From Nitrosomonas sp. (GTDB lineage: Bacteria; Pseudomonadota; Gammaproteobacteria; Burkholderiales; Nitrosomonadaceae), in assembly GCA_024281825.1 (NCBI GenBank), contig JAMWZY010000008.1, forward strand, positions 62,001-126,000: a DNA stretch of 64,000 bases, read 5' to 3'. A program made the translations under genes and the position numbers. Below are positions 1-11,227 of the stretch, one piece after another. The notes under the pieces are model-generated. The model was not told the origin of the DNA, did no database searches, and saw nothing but the letters and a program-made list of their open reading frames with translations. Each line of letters begins with the position of its first letter. The first letter of the stretch is position 1.

Positions 1-3000
1 TTCCACGGCACGCAACGTAGGCCTCTCTTCATCGCCTTCAGCACTTATAGCGCCCTGGTAATACCGTATGGCTTCTGGGAACTGCTTGAAATTGCCATAA
101 ATTTTACCGAGGCGCTCCTGCACATTAGCCTGCTTAAACCACTCGACAGAAGAGTCTTTCTGCAATTGCTTCACTGCCTGTGCAAACTTCTCGCCATCAC
201 CCTGCGTAGCCAGGTGATCCAGTTCAATTAATAATTCATCAGCACAGACTGGCCCATCTTGATCCGCATCATGGCATTCCGATACGGGATACAAACGGAA
301 ATCTGGGTCTCCATAAGCCTGGTATGCGCCCCAAGTATTGGAATTCCGGTGTTTTTCCCAGGTATCCTTACGTGCCTCAAAAACTGAAATGCCGAAGGAT
401 TGCCCTTTGAGCAAATAACCGTAGAATGCTTCCGCGAAAAGTGCTGCGGCTTCATCATCTACTGGCCATCCCGCCGCAATCACCGCTCGCACGCCGCGTC
501 GGATCAATTCACGCGAAATACTCGCAGCAAGCTTGTGATAGGGTTGGTTAAGACGCTGGTTCCCCGTGGTTTGATCGATCTGACCAAGGTAACAGCAATT
601 CAGAAAAACCAACTCGGGAATGGGATCAAGTTTGGCAATCTCGGCTGCCGTAATAAAGACCCCGCCGTTGAGCACGACACCGGCGCGCGCACCAGTCGAA
701 CCCAAAGCATTTTCATCATAATAACCATGTCCGGCGATATGGATGATTCGATACGGTACCGCAAATAAATCGTTGAAGACTCGCATGGCACCAGCTTGAT
801 TGGGGGTTTGCGTTACTGTAAATTTCGTTTTTAACAACGTCGCAACCTTATCCGCTTCAATTCGCGCATTTTCAAGCGCTGGGAACTCGACTGGGGTCTC
901 CGGGTTGCCCAATACATAGGCTGCTTTCGTTGTAGTATCACGGATATGCGCATCGTAATCGCTCAACTCCAGTTGGCGAATCATACCCATGCGAATACAC
1001 AGCGGTTGTCCATCTTCTGCCATGAGCTCCCAAGGATAATTCGCAGTCACATCATCGACAATCAACACGATACGGTCTTGACTCAAGAGGCTATTCTTTA
1101 GATCGATCGGTATTAGCAACTCGAACAATGTTTTGGATAAATCTTGCGCATAGACGGTCTCCCGGGTAATCTGCTTCAACAACTGCCCCACTAATTCAGG
1201 CTGTGTCGCTTGCACCGTAGCCTCTGCGCGCGCCCGATCGGAGAGTGCTAGAAATTTTAATTGGTGCGCACTATGATTTTCTCGAACCGATTGCTGATAA
1301 ACCATCGTCATGAGCATTTCTGTCAACAATGGGTCTTGCGTTTCCGGTTGCTCCAAAGCTTTGCGCAATCGATCTCTCAGTACCGCTGGCAACTGATGCG
1401 GCACACCAGCCGATTCTATCGGCACCGCAGAAATAGTCCAGCGCCGCCAGTATCCACGGCCACTCGGAGAAACCAGCCGTGTTTTGGATCCCTGGCCTTT
1501 GGTTAGCCAAGGATCTACACTAAGCTGCGCATTCAGTTCACGCTCGATACGCACTTTCAATCGATTCGTTGCTTTTACGGCATCCACTGCGGCATCCAGA
1601 TATAACTCAACAAACTCAATGTGCGCAATATGTGGCGTTGTTTCATCTTTTTCTAGCAGCGCCCGATTAGCCAATACGATGCCACGCACAATAGCATTCA
1701 CAGAGTCTTCCACGGCAATGTTGGCGGATGTATTCGAGCCAATCAGCAGACTGCAAATGGTCAGCCCGCTACTGTCCGAGTGATCAATTTTATTTCGGCA
1801 TTGCGCCACGTGTAAGGCATATTCCAATCCTGCTTGTTGGACAACTTGCGTTAAACGGGTCGGCGTGAGTTCCCCCCATCGGCCCAGCCCAATGACGATC
1901 GCACCGTGTTGAATCGCTTGGTTTTGCTGGAATTGGTTTTGTTGTGCCAGCGCTACCGCCACCGTTCCAATTCGGCCGGGGTAGCGTCCAAGGCGATAGC
2001 GCTCCGACAATGCGCCGCCCACTAGGTTATCCGCCACCTTTTCTGGCCCTGCAATGGTATCGCTTTCATAGTGGCTAACCATGATAGGATATTGCGTACC
2101 TTTGAGATCTCCATGACGGACAGATACCCGAAGCGTATGGGTAGGTTGATGACGCAAAGTCAGCGCGGTACGCCGCCCCAACAATCCTGCTTCAAAAGCT
2201 TCTGGAGTCGGATATAGCACCGGTTCAGGCGTAACGTCGAAGGTCTCTTCGGAACCACGCGATACGGGTGGCGATACGGGTAATAGGGTCGTTTCTCCTT
2301 GTTCCAATAACTCACGATAAGCCGGGAACGCCGCGCTGTAGGACGACAGATCACCATGTTCCGCTTCTGCATACCACATCGGTACATTTGGCAAACGACC
2401 GGATTCATAGGTTACACGACCATCCCCGGCTGTCGTCGCTTGAAATACTAGCTCATTCGATTCGATTCTTACCCCACTCAACGTGCGCGATGCCTGGCCT
2501 GCAACATACCGAATACATTCCGCATGAGGAATTGTTTCATGCAAATCTTCCACTGCCGACTTGGCAGCACCCAGAGCTTTGGCTGTCAGTTGCACTTCTG
2601 ATGGAGCGCAAGGTGACAGCTTGTTCCACTCTTGCATCGTGAAATAGGACAATTGATTATCCTTGGGCAGCAACTCAAGTGCACCTTGGAATTCAGCTAT
2701 GATGGCAACCACTTTTTTCAAAGAATGGTCAAAATCCAATAAAGCCAGCTGTTTGATAGTCTTAGCAACACCCGCCAGTGATGCCACGATATCAAACGAA
2801 CCATGATTTGGCGTACCCAACATCAGCACGCGCGCACCTTTACGTTGACATAATGTATCCCAAAGATCTGGAAAATCTTGAATGAAACGACGCACAACCA
2901 ACCCACCCATGCTGTGTGCAACGAATCGAACGGGTTGATCAGTTCGATTCACAGCTCGCTCAACTTCCTTGGCAAGCAACGCGGCAGCTTGTTTGATGGA

Positions 3001-4866
3001 GCGACGCCAGTCATAACCAAAAGGAATCACTTCATGCGAATCTGAGAGGGATGAACAAAGCTTACGATAATACGAACCAACGAGCCCGGTTACCGTTACG
3101 TCTGGCGCACTGATAACCAGCTTACCCAAGTCACCCAGGAAAAGCCGTGGATAATTCAACCAAACGTCAGTGTCACCCACTTTCAGTTCCGAGCCCATGA
3201 TACCTGGCAATACGAATACGACCGGCTGATTCGATCCGTCACGCTTTTGCATGGCGCGCAGCGTAGGTACGAGCTCAATCCTGCCTTCCTCCAACGAACG
3301 AAACTCAAGTGGCCACATAGAATTCGATTGACTCAGTGCCTGGACGATCAAGCGCCGTGTACGGATATTTTTAAAGTAATGAAAATGAGAAACATCAGTG
3401 CCCTTGTCAAAAACATATCGGGAAGATTCAGAGCGCCTCATGCCTTGGAGCATAGAATCTGTATTGACCACCAAATCGTTGTCGCCACTTTCGTAAATAA
3501 ACGTATCCGAAATGAAGACCCCCAAACGTTTAAACCAGCCCGATCCTTCGATATCTCCAGCAATAACGCCCAGATCCCCGACCGCCTGAGCTTCAGGATT
3601 ATTCAGCAACGCTATCAATGGCGATGAAGGGATCATCGCTTCGATCCCGGGAATTTGCGTAGGATCCCAACGCTGCTTGATGGCTTCTAAGGTAATACGT
3701 TTGGTGACTTGATAGATTGGTGATTGCCCGAAAAGAGGAATTAAGCCGATCAAGCTGGTCAGGATAGAAAGAAATTGATCAGAATTTTCAGAAGCTAACA
3801 GTGTTCCCCGCGAGGGGCTTGCAACACGAATCAGTCTTTTGATACGAAAAGCCTTGTTCTTCAAAACTCTGGCAAGTTCTGTAAGCTGCTCACGGTCGTA
3901 CGCGTCAATCTCTTTAAACGCATCGTTGCATCGATTGTAGCGACTTAATACATCCGCGGAGAGGCTCTGAAGGCACAATAAATCAGCCACTAACCCACCA
4001 CGTGAATGTGACACGATAGACAAATCGGCGCCTTCAGGCAATGCCTTCGCAAGCGCCAGTGCATTATCGATGGGGCTGACGCTTAAGGTAGGATGTTCAA
4101 ATGCATAAATTCGCCCGGCAAAGGTTTGTGTCAGATTTTCCCATTCCGGAATAGCTTCACTTGAATGCAAAGCTCCGAAACTGCCTTGTGTCGACGAACC
4201 TGTTCCATGAATAAACAACAACAATGGTTTGTCGACAGCAATACTCTCCGGTTCGACCGGATGATCTTCTTCCTTTGGATTTTTTACCCAACAGTAGAGT
4301 CCGGAAGGGTGCTTTGCGAAAGCTTTTTGTTCAATTAACCATACAATCAACTTTGCAGCCAATTGCGCGCCTATTTGTTCAAATGCTTTAAAGCCATACT
4401 GACTGATCCAGTCAGGCCAATTGGCTGGATTTTTGGCTGCTTCCCAAATCTCATCCGGTTCAAGGCGGAGCAATTGAATCGCTTGGGCTTTCACATCACT
4501 CACCACGCCACGACTGGTCATCTGGCTACCCAAGTCGGGATTAATCTTTAATTCTGTTGACTGGGCACGAGTGCGTGTAATGCGCTGTTGTTGCTGTTGA
4601 TAAGCAGCGACCGATGTCCAGATCGAAATACCGGAATCTAAAACAAACTCAATGATGTCATCCGCTCGTACTTCCTGCTTAGAAGGTTCAGGTTGGCTTT
4701 CACGAGCCAACGGTGAAACATCAAATGTACCCAGTTCTTTAACTGCGTCTAGCAAGTGCGTATCAACTACATCGTCACTCTGTTGAGCAACAGATCCGCC
4801 TCGTACTGTTGTTTTCGTGGTCGTTGAGGATGTTTTTTTACCTGTAATGCTTAATTGAATCGACAT
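1..4866 (-). CDS. Giant CHAT-domain protein with two lipase-type hydrolase domains, partial at C-terminus
   Basis: The frame starts at ATG 4866 (GAGG about 5 bases upstream). I checked every codon to base 1 and found no stop, so at least 1,622 residues are present and the C-terminus lies outside. Domains in order: a Gln/Thr-rich N-terminus; an alpha/beta-hydrolase with oxyanion motif HGTGSS (220-225), nucleophile SHSRGG (Ser288), Asp in DLVVNTD (464-470) and His in HFHYF (494-498); a second, LCAT-like hydrolase with PGIMGSEL (554-561), a YDWR motif and AHSMGG (Ser652); an unnamed module (about 880-1010) with SHYESD (931-936) and a GLG motif near 993; a CHAT peptidase with PWELM (1278-1282), His in HIAGHG (His1380), Cys in LNCCYLG (Cys1425) and GWPVDD (1466-1471); then a TPR-like segment. 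CHAT domains are caspase-like cysteine proteases. I infer a regulated protease plus lipase or esterase, possibly stress- or defence-related. No signal peptide is seen, so it is probably cytoplasmic. Substrate and partners are unknown. Confidence 0.88.
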   Translation of the reverse strand, partial: MSIQLSITGKKTSSTTTKTTVRGGSVAQQSDDVVDTHLLDAVKELGTFDVSPLARESQPEPSKQEVRADDIIEFVLDSGISIWTSVAAYQQQQQRITRTRAQSTELKINPDLGSQMTSRGVVSDVKAQAIQLLRLEPDEIWEAAKNPANWPDWISQYGFKAFEQIGAQLAAKLIVWLIEQKAFAKHPSGLYCWVKNPKEEDHPVEPESIAVDKPLLLFIHGTGSSTQGSFGALHSSEAIPEWENLTQTFAGRIYAFEHPTLSVSPIDNALALAKALPEGADLSIVSHSRGGLVADLLCLQSLSADVLSRYNRCNDAFKEIDAYDREQLTELARVLKNKAFRIKRLIRVASPSRGTLLASENSDQFLSILTSLIGLIPLFGQSPIYQVTKRITLEAIKQRWDPTQIPGIEAMIPSSPLIALLNNPEAQAVGDLGVIAGDIEGSGWFKRLGVFISDTFIYESGDNDLVVNTDSMLQGMRRSESSRYVFDKGTDVSHFHYFKNIRTRRLIVQALSQSNSMWPLEFRSLEEGRIELVPTLRAMQKRDGSNQPVVFVLPGIMGSELKVGDTDVWLNYPRLFLGDLGKLVISAPDVTVTGLVGSYYRKLCSSLSDSHEVIPFGYDWRRSIKQAAALLAKEVERAVNRTDQPVRFVAHSMGGLVVRRFIQDFPDLWDTLCQRKGARVLMLGTPNHGSFDIVASLAGVAKTIKQLALLDFDHSLKKVVAIIAEFQGALELLPKDNQLSYFTMQEWNKLSPCAPSEVQLTAKALGAAKSAVEDLHETIPHAECIRYVAGQASRTLSGVRIESNELVFQATTAGDGRVTYESGRLPNVPMWYAEAEHGDLSSYSAAFPAYRELLEQGETTLLPVSPPVSRGSEETFDVTPEPVLYPTPEAFEAGLLGRRTALTLRHQPTHTLRVSVRHGDLKGTQYPIMVSHYESDTIAGPEKVADNLVGGALSERYRLGRYPGRIGTVAVALAQQNQFQQNQAIQHGAIVIGLGRWGELTPTRLTQVVQQAGLEYALHVAQCRNKIDHSDSSGLTICSLLIGSNTSANIAVEDSVNAIVRGIVLANRALLEKDETTPHIAHIEFVELYLDAAVDAVKATNRLKVRIERELNAQLSVDPWLTKGQGSKTRLVSPSGRGYWRRWTISAVPIESAGVPHQLPAVLRDRLRKALEQPETQDPLLTEMLMTMVYQQSVRENHSAHQLKFLALSDRARAEATVQATQPELVGQLLKQITRETVYAQDLSKTLFELLIPIDLKNSLLSQDRIVLIVDDVTANYPWELMAEDGQPLCIRMGMIRQLELSDYDAHIRDTTTKAAYVLGNPETPVEFPALENARIEADKVATLLKTKFTVTQTPNQAGAMRVFNDLFAVPYRIIHIAGHGYYDENALGSTGARAGVVLNGGVFITAAEIAKLDPIPELVFLNCCYLGQIDQTTGNQRLNQPYHKLAASISRELIRRGVRAVIAAGWPVDDEAAALFAEAFYGYLLKGQSFGISVFEARKDTWEKHRNSNTWGAYQAYGDPDFRLYPVSECHDADQDGPVCADELLIELDHLATQGDGEKFAQAVKQLQKDSSVEWFKQANVQERLGKIYGNFKQFPEAIRYYQGAISAEGDEERPTLRAVE

Positions 4867-5348
4867 GTTATGACCTCACATAGAATTTGATCAAACAAAT
4901 CTCACCGTTCGCGACACCGCTCGATCAACGCTCAATACGTTTATATACCATCTATACATTTTCTCTCGATTGGCCACCTTATTTTTCATTCCTGGCAGCA
5001 AAAACTGCACATTACTAATTGGTGTATAAAGAGATGACATAAAAACGCCCCTAAATCTTTATCTTGACCACATCAATAATTAACCATGATGGGCAGAAAA
5101 ACCAATTCTTATAAACCGCTGAACCTCTAAAAATGATGGATTGATTCTGATCGTATTATTTTTGTATCGCCATTACTATGTTTTTTGTCACAGATTTTTG
5201 GGACTGGGTGTTAACAACGCTGCTAGATTCATTCCGCCAACTTAGCGCATAATCCATTAAAATCATGGAATGTACGTTTACAATCACCCATATCTTGTAA
5301 GCTTGATTCTACGCCTTTAATTCCAAACTTCACCATTAAAAAAATTTT
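4867..5348. other. AT-rich divergent intergenic region
   Basis: These 482 bases separate the CHAT gene (minus) from the peptidase fusion (plus), so both promoters should lie here. I see no convincing -35/-10 pair, no RNA gene and no coding frame. The GAGG in front of the CHAT start sits at its left end. Confidence 0.5.
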
Positions 5349-8300
5349 ATGAAACCACTGGTTCGCATTTACTTTACTTTATTAGGCATCCTATTGTGCT
5401 TCTTCAACATGAGTGTATTGGCTTCCACTGAAACTTTTCATCACCAGATGCACATTGTTTTATCTCCAGACACTTCTGAAATCCGTGTTAAGGATCACAT
5501 TACTGTTCCGAAAAATCTGCAGAGCCAGAAAGCTTCAGTAAAATTGGATTTCATCCTGCATCAAGATCTGGCAATCGAAGCAGTACAAGGCGCTAAAATT
5601 GAGCCACAGAAGAACGCTACAGCACATTTACATCCAGGCCTATTTAAGCGCTATACCGTAACATTGCCACCTCAAACCAAAGATTTTACTTTACAGTTTC
5701 AAGGAAAAATCCATCATCCGGTACAACAACCAGGGGAGGAATACGCGCGCAGCTTTAGTTATACACCCGGCACAATTTCTCCGGAAGGCGTGTTTCTAGC
5801 CAATTCCACGGCCTGGTATCCTCAATTTAATAATGGCTTAGTATCGTTCAAATTAGAGATACAGACTCCGGTTGATTGGCATGTCATTAGTCAAGGTGTT
5901 TTGCTGCAAGAACATCAATCCGATTCAATGCAACGTACCGTTTGGGAAGAAAAACATCCACAAGACGATATCTACATTGTCGCAGGTCGCTATCAACGTT
6001 ACTCGCAAACATCCGGCCAACTAGACGCCATGGTTTATTTGCGCAACCCCGATGCCACACTGGCGAAAAAATACCTGGATGTCACCGCACAATACATTGC
6101 CATGTATAACAAGCTGTTGGGGCCTTATCCGTATCGTAAATTTGCTTTGGTGGAAAATTTCTGGGAAACCGGTTACGGGATGCCGTCCTTTACTTTGTTG
6201 GGTTCTAAAGTAATCCGACTGCCTTTTATTTTGCATTCTTCATATCCACATGAAATCTTGCATAACTACTGGGGCAACGGTGTATTTGTCGACTATACCC
6301 AAGGCAATTGGTCCGAAGGTCTGACCGCCTATCTTGCCGATCATTTGATCAATGAACAAAAAAACAAAGGTGAAGAATACCGACGGGATGTATTGCAAAA
6401 ATACACTGATTTTGTCGGCAAGGAAAAAGATTTTCCTATTGCACAATTTGTTTCACGACATAGTGCCAGTTCGGAAGCAGTGGGTTATGGCAAAACCATG
6501 CTATTTTTCCATATGTTACGTCAGGAATTAGGAGATGAAGCATTTGTAGACGCTTTACGAAAGTTCTACCAGCAATTTCAATTCAAGCAAGCTACTTTTA
6601 AGGATTTACAAACAATATTCAGCACCGTCGCCAACAAAGAACTTGCACAATCGTTTACTCAATGGGTAGAACGTTCTGGCGCACCTGACTTGAAACTTTC
6701 ACACGTAGAAGCAAAACGAACGAAAGATGGTTATATGTTGACAGCACAATTAGAACAAGTACAACCTGGCCAACCATACCAATTACGCATTCCCATTGCG
6801 GTTACACTGGAGGGTGAGGATCAAGCGATTCAATCACAAATTGATATGCAGCAAAAAGTGCAAGCGATCCAATTGCACTTTCACGCCCGTCCAGTGCGCA
6901 TCGATATCGATCCGCAATTTGACATATTTCGGCGCTTAGATAACCGCGAAATTCCTGCTGCCTTATCGCAAGGTTTTGGCGCAGAAAAGCCACTGCTGAT
7001 ATTACCTACCCAAGCAAGTCAGCCGGTGCTACAAGCCTATCGCGCATTGGCGGAAAACTGGCAGAAAACTCAATCGAATGCAATCGAGATTGTGCTTGAT
7101 GAAGCAATCGCCGAGCTACCAACCGATCGAACCATCTGGATAATGGGCTGGCAAAACAAATTTCGTCCAGAAATGCTGTCAGCAGCAACGCAACATGGTA
7201 TCGCCTATGAATCCTCAAATTTGAAGTTGGATCAGCAAAACTATCCAGCAACTGAACATGCCGTTGTGATCACAGCGCGACAACCCAGTAATTCGGATAA
7301 AACCTTGCTGTGGGTGGCTTCCGATCACCCACAATCGATTGCACAGCTGGCGAGCAAATTACCACATTACCGCAAATACAGTTATCTAGTATTTAAACGC
7401 GATAACGAATTGACTAATATTCATAAAGGTCAATGGACAGTCACACAATCACCATTAACGCAATGGATAGGGTCACAAGAAGCTACACAACCACAACACA
7501 TCGGCACCTTAAAACCGCGTCGCGCACTCGCCGAATTGCCACCCGTATTTTCTGAAAGCCGAATGCTGGAAGACATCCAGTACTTGGCAGATGAATCATT
7601 AAAAGGACGCGAACTCGGTAGCCCTGAGTTGGATATAGCCGCTTCCTACATCGCTAAACAATTTCAACAAATCGGCTTATTACCGGGTGGTGATGAAAAC
7701 GGTTATTTCCAAATCTGGCAACAATCCGTTGGCGAACCCAAAGGAACCATTACTTTGCGTAACGTTATTGGCATTCTGCCCGGCACCAATCCGCAGCTGG
7801 CCGGACAAAGCGTGGTTGTTGGGGCGCATTACGATCATTTGGGCACCGGTTGGCCGGATGCCCGTGCCGCAAATCAGGGGAAAATCCACTCTGGGGCAGA
7901 TGATAATGCCAGCGGTGTCGCAGTGATGCTCGAATTGGCGCGTCATATTACGACGCCAGAATGGCAACCTGAGCGCAGCATCATTTTTGTTGCTTTTACT
8001 GGAGAAGAAGCCGGATTGCTGGGTTCTCGTCATTATCTTACCCAGGCGAAAAAATATCCTATTGATAAAATCATCGCGACGTTAAATTTGGACACTGTCG
8101 GAAGACTGCACAACAATCCAGTCACGGTTTTTGGTACTGGTTCCGCACGAGAACTCGTGCATATTTTCCGTGGGGCAAGTTTTGTCACAGGCATTCCAGT
8201 GAATATGGTACCCGATGATTTTGGCTCCAGTGATCAAGCAGCATTCATTCGGGCCGGTATACCTGCAATACAACTATTTGCCACGGCACACGAGGATTAC

Positions 8301-8729
8301 CATACGCCTGGTGATACTATCGATAAAATCGATTCTGCCGGTTTGGCTAAAGTAGCGGCCATTCTCAAAGAAGGCGTTGAATATTTGGCCAATCGCATTG
8401 AGCCGCTAACAATCGCTTTACCATCCCACGCTAGCGAACCGCAACCTACACCATCACAGGGTAAGCGCAAAACCAGCCTGGGTACCGTTCCTGATTTTTC
8501 ATATTCGGGTCCGGGCGTTCGAATCGATGACGTAATGCCCGGCTCACCAGCACAACGTGCGCAATTACAAAAAGGCGACATCCTGTCAAAACTTGCAGGA
8601 CAAGCCATTAGCGATCTAGCCAATTACTCCGCTGTATTAAAAACATTGACTCCTGGACAAACAGTGGAATTGCAATACCAGCGCGATAATCAATTAAAAA
8701 CGATTGAGATTACACTGACTGAGCGTTAG
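5349..8729 (+). CDS. Secreted M1-type/M28 dual peptidase with C-terminal PDZ domain
   Basis: 1,126 residues. The N-terminus has a basic start, a hydrophobic stretch and a VLAS cleavage region, so export to the periplasm or outer face is expected. The first half is an M1 (gluzincin) aminopeptidase-like domain with zinc motif HEILH (301-305) and a downstream Glu in WSEG (Glu323); a GAMEN-like exopeptidase motif is replaced by ETGYGMPS. The second half is an M28 aminopeptidase with all expected metal ligands: [35 protein letters not shown] and HEDYHTPGD. The last 90 residues are a PDZ domain ([15 protein letters not shown]). Both catalytic sites look intact, which makes this a two-enzyme exopeptidase, presumably for degrading external or periplasmic peptides. 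It stands alone between divergent and convergent neighbours. The fusion order is uncommon, but each domain call is firm. Confidence 0.85.
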   Translation: MKPLVRIYFTLLGILLCFFNMSVLASTETFHHQMHIVLSPDTSEIRVKDHITVPKNLQSQKASVKLDFILHQDLAIEAVQGAKIEPQKNATAHLHPGLFKRYTVTLPPQTKDFTLQFQGKIHHPVQQPGEEYARSFSYTPGTISPEGVFLANSTAWYPQFNNGLVSFKLEIQTPVDWHVISQGVLLQEHQSDSMQRTVWEEKHPQDDIYIVAGRYQRYSQTSGQLDAMVYLRNPDATLAKKYLDVTAQYIAMYNKLLGPYPYRKFALVENFWETGYGMPSFTLLGSKVIRLPFILHSSYPHEILHNYWGNGVFVDYTQGNWSEGLTAYLADHLINEQKNKGEEYRRDVLQKYTDFVGKEKDFPIAQFVSRHSASSEAVGYGKTMLFFHMLRQELGDEAFVDALRKFYQQFQFKQATFKDLQTIFSTVANKELAQSFTQWVERSGAPDLKLSHVEAKRTKDGYMLTAQLEQVQPGQPYQLRIPIAVTLEGEDQAIQSQIDMQQKVQAIQLHFHARPVRIDIDPQFDIFRRLDNREIPAALSQGFGAEKPLLILPTQASQPVLQAYRALAENWQKTQSNAIEIVLDEAIAELPTDRTIWIMGWQNKFRPEMLSAATQHGIAYESSNLKLDQQNYPATEHAVVITARQPSNSDKTLLWVASDHPQSIAQLASKLPHYRKYSYLVFKRDNELTNIHKGQWTVTQSPLTQWIGSQEATQPQHIGTLKPRRALAELPPVFSESRMLEDIQYLADESLKGRELGSPELDIAASYIAKQFQQIGLLPGGDENGYFQIWQQSVGEPKGTITLRNVIGILPGTNPQLAGQSVVVGAHYDHLGTGWPDARAANQGKIHSGADDNASGVAVMLELARHITTPEWQPERSIIFVAFTGEEAGLLGSRHYLTQAKKYPIDKIIATLNLDTVGRLHNNPVTVFGTGSARELVHIFRGASFVTGIPVNMVPDDFGSSDQAAFIRAGIPAIQLFATAHEDYHTPGDTIDKIDSAGLAKVAAILKEGVEYLANRIEPLTIALPSHASEPQPTPSQGKRKTSLGTVPDFSYSGPGVRIDDVMPGSPAQRAQLQKGDILSKLAGQAISDLANYSAVLKTLTPGQTVELQYQRDNQLKTIEITLTER

Positions 8730-8772
8730 GAAGAACTTCCTATAAGAAAAAAACCGCTAGCCCTTAAAAGGG
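8728..8772. terminator. Possible convergent terminator region
   Basis: The tail of the peptidase gene carries a small hairpin (AGGAAG/CTTCCT, 8728-8741) overlapping its stop codon. The facing kinase gene is followed by CCCTT/AAGGG (8761-8772), then seven minus-strand T residues (8747-8753). Neither is a textbook terminator, but the position between converging genes fits. Confidence 0.35.
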
Positions 8773-8776
8773 AAGA

Positions 8777-9712
8777 TTAAAAGATACGGACGCCAAAATT
8801 CTCAAAATAAGCCTGATCGATTCCATCGCGGGTAAATTGATGATTTTGTCCGCCACGAAAAGCAATCTTTAAAGAGCCCAATAACGAACCAAGCTGCCCA
8901 GTAGTTTGCCAATCCAAGCCTTTGACAATGCCGTATAATAAACCGGCACGATAGGCATCGCCACAACCGGTGGGATCAACGATTTCCCGAGGCTCAACGC
9001 AAGGAATCTCGACTTTTTTACCATCCGCATAAATCACTGAGCCGTTTGCCCCCAAGGTAATAATGAGGACTTTATCTTTGTTCGCCAACGATTCGAGTTT
9101 ATAGCCAGTACGATCTTGCAACAATTGCGCTTCATAGTCGTTTACCGCAATGTAATTTGCCTGTTGTATAAAATTCAGTAGCTCATCCCCGTTATACATT
9201 GGCAGCCCCTGCCCTGGATCAAACATGAATGGGATACCCATTTCATGGAATTCTTTGGCATGTTGCATCATACCATCCCGCCCGTCTGGGGCCACGATAC
9301 CAAGGCGAATTTCACGGCTATCTTTGACGGAATTGAGGTGGGAAAAATTCATTGCACCAGGATGAAATGCCGTGATTTGGTTATCATCTAGATCAGTTGT
9401 AATGAACGCTTGTGCAGTATAGGTATCGGGAACTTGATAGACATGCTCCTGAGTCAAATTCAACTGGTCAAAGCGCGTGGCATAGGGCGCGTAGTCATCC
9501 CCCACAGTTGCCATCATAACTGGATCGCCACCTAGCATTTTCAAGTTATACGCGATATTACCCGCACAACCACCAAAATTCCGACGCATTTCCGGAACCA
9601 GAAAAGACACGTTTAATACGTGTATCTTTTCTGCCAGGATATGATTCTTGAAACGGTCTTGAAAGACCATGATATTGTCGTAAGCGATCGAACCGCAAAT
9701 CAGTGTGCGCAT
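8777..9712 (-). CDS. PfkB-family carbohydrate/nucleoside kinase
   Basis: 311 residues, the usual length for the ribokinase/PfkB family. The N-terminal signature GGCAGNIAYN (48-57) and the C-terminal anion-hole motif DPTGCGDA (246-253, catalytic Asp252) are intact. Members phosphorylate sugars or nucleosides with ATP; the NFGGCAGNIAYNL block resembles bacterial adenosine-kinase-like proteins, so adenosine or a ribosyl compound is the likeliest substrate, though sequence alone does not settle it. It is the last gene of the glycine-cleavage operon, 25 bases after gcvPB, and so may be controlled by the glycine riboswitch. Confidence 0.82.
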   Translation of the reverse strand: MRTLICGSIAYDNIMVFQDRFKNHILAEKIHVLNVSFLVPEMRRNFGGCAGNIAYNLKMLGGDPVMMATVGDDYAPYATRFDQLNLTQEHVYQVPDTYTAQAFITTDLDDNQITAFHPGAMNFSHLNSVKDSREIRLGIVAPDGRDGMMQHAKEFHEMGIPFMFDPGQGLPMYNGDELLNFIQQANYIAVNDYEAQLLQDRTGYKLESLANKDKVLIITLGANGSVIYADGKKVEIPCVEPREIVDPTGCGDAYRAGLLYGIVKGLDWQTTGQLGSLLGSLKIAFRGGQNHQFTRDGIDQAYFENFGVRIF

Positions 9713-9737
9713 GATAATGATGAAGCTTTAGTTACGA

Positions 9738-11189
9738 TCAGGATGGTGGATTCCAAGCGAGATCCAATTCTCTCGCAGCTTTGACATCATCCAGTTTACG
9801 CACAGGCATGGTATGCGGTGCTCCTTTGATCATATCCGGTTGCGTTTCAATCTCCTGCAGAATCTCTTTCATTGATTGCACAAAAGCATCCAAGGTTTCC
9901 TTGGATTCCGTTTCGGCCGGTTCTATCAACAAACATTCCGGCACCAACAATGGAAAATACGTCGTCGGTGCGTGATATCCTTTATCCAGTAGACGCTTGG
10001 CCAGATTCATCGCAGTTACTCCAGTTTTATCCTTGATGTCTTTCAAGGTCACAATAAATTCATGGCTGGCCCGTCGCGTCGGATAAGCGATTTCAAACCC
10101 AGCTTTGCGCAATTCTGCCATTAAGTAATTAGCATTTAAGGTAGCGAATTCCGCAATGCGATGCATGCCATGCATACCCAGTAAACGTACGTAAATATAA
10201 GCGCGCAGCAACACTCCCGCGTTCCCCATGTGCGCCGATAAACGACCAATGGTTTGTGGGCGATCTTTTTCAGTTAACCAGCGATAATGATCACCTTCTT
10301 TAGCGACATTCGGTATCGGCAAAAACGGCAACAAACGTTCCGCCACCCCCACAGGTGCAGAACCAGGCCCACCACCGCCATGCGGGGTTGAAAATGTCTT
10401 ATGTAAATTAATATGAATCACGTCAAAACCCATATCACCTGGTTTGACTTTACCCAATACTGCATTCAAATTGGCGCCATCGTAATATAACAAGCCACCG
10501 GCTTGATGGACTACGCGGCTCATTTCCGCTACATTTTTTTCAAACACGCCCAGCGTTGATGGATTGGTTAGCATCAGTCCAGCAGTTTTCGGCCCAACGG
10601 CGGCTTTAAGTGCGGCTAAATCAACATTGCCTTCTTTATCAGTCGGAATTTCCACGACTTTAAAGCCACACATCACCGCTGTCGCTGGATTGGTACCATG
10701 TGCCGCATCTGGAACGATAATTTCAGTGCGCTCAAAATCACCACGCGCTTCATGATAAGCACGAATCATCATCACGCCAATCAATTCACCTTGTGCACCC
10801 GCCATCGGAGTCAAACTGACACTCGCCATTCCGGTTACCGATTTAAGAATTTCCTGTAATTCGTATAGGCACGCCATAAAGCCTTGCCCGGTATCTTCCG
10901 GTGCCAATGGATGCCGCCCCAAAAACTGCGGCAGCATTGCCAAAGAATTGCAGGCACGCGGATTGTATTTCATTGTGCACGAACCCAGTGGGTAAAATTC
11001 CGTATCGATTGAAAAATTCTTTTGTGACAAGCGAGTATAGTGGCGCACGGTATCCATTTCGGAAGCTTCGGGCAGCAGTACTGGCGACTTGCGCAACAAA
11101 TCCTGTGGAATCTTCGATTTGCTAGCAACTTTTTCTGGCGATTGTGAATAATTGCGACGCCCTTTGCGCGAGTGTTCAAATATCAGCAT
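9738..11189 (-). CDS. gcvPB: Glycine dehydrogenase (decarboxylating) subunit 2
   Basis: The beta subunit of the split P-protein, which decarboxylates glycine and passes the aminomethyl group to lipoyl-GcvH. The PLP lysine lies in [18 protein letters not shown] (Lys264 when counted from the chosen start). I chose ATG 11189 ([13 protein letters not shown]) because family members begin at this conserved point; the frame is open to a TTG at 11219, which adds ten residues. 483 residues fits the family. It lies downstream of tpx (38-base gap) and separated from its partner gcvPA by that gene, which is an odd arrangement. GcvPA and GcvPB form a heterotetramer. Confidence 0.93.
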   Translation of the reverse strand: MLIFEHSRKGRRNYSQSPEKVASKSKIPQDLLRKSPVLLPEASEMDTVRHYTRLSQKNFSIDTEFYPLGSCTMKYNPRACNSLAMLPQFLGRHPLAPEDTGQGFMACLYELQEILKSVTGMASVSLTPMAGAQGELIGVMMIRAYHEARGDFERTEIIVPDAAHGTNPATAVMCGFKVVEIPTDKEGNVDLAALKAAVGPKTAGLMLTNPSTLGVFEKNVAEMSRVVHQAGGLLYYDGANLNAVLGKVKPGDMGFDVIHINLHKTFSTPHGGGGPGSAPVGVAERLLPFLPIPNVAKEGDHYRWLTEKDRPQTIGRLSAHMGNAGVLLRAYIYVRLLGMHGMHRIAEFATLNANYLMAELRKAGFEIAYPTRRASHEFIVTLKDIKDKTGVTAMNLAKRLLDKGYHAPTTYFPLLVPECLLIEPAETESKETLDAFVQSMKEILQEIETQPDMIKGAPHTMPVRKLDDVKAARELDLAWNPPS

Positions 11190-11227
11190 GATTGGATTGA
11201 GTAAGGTGTGGATGAACAAATTCGTTG

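Noticed and set aside
2160..2642. Open frames of 80-125 codons on both strands inside the CHAT gene
   Set aside because: They lie inside one 4.9-kb frame whose domain motifs are clearly coding; the others are antisense or shifted shadows.
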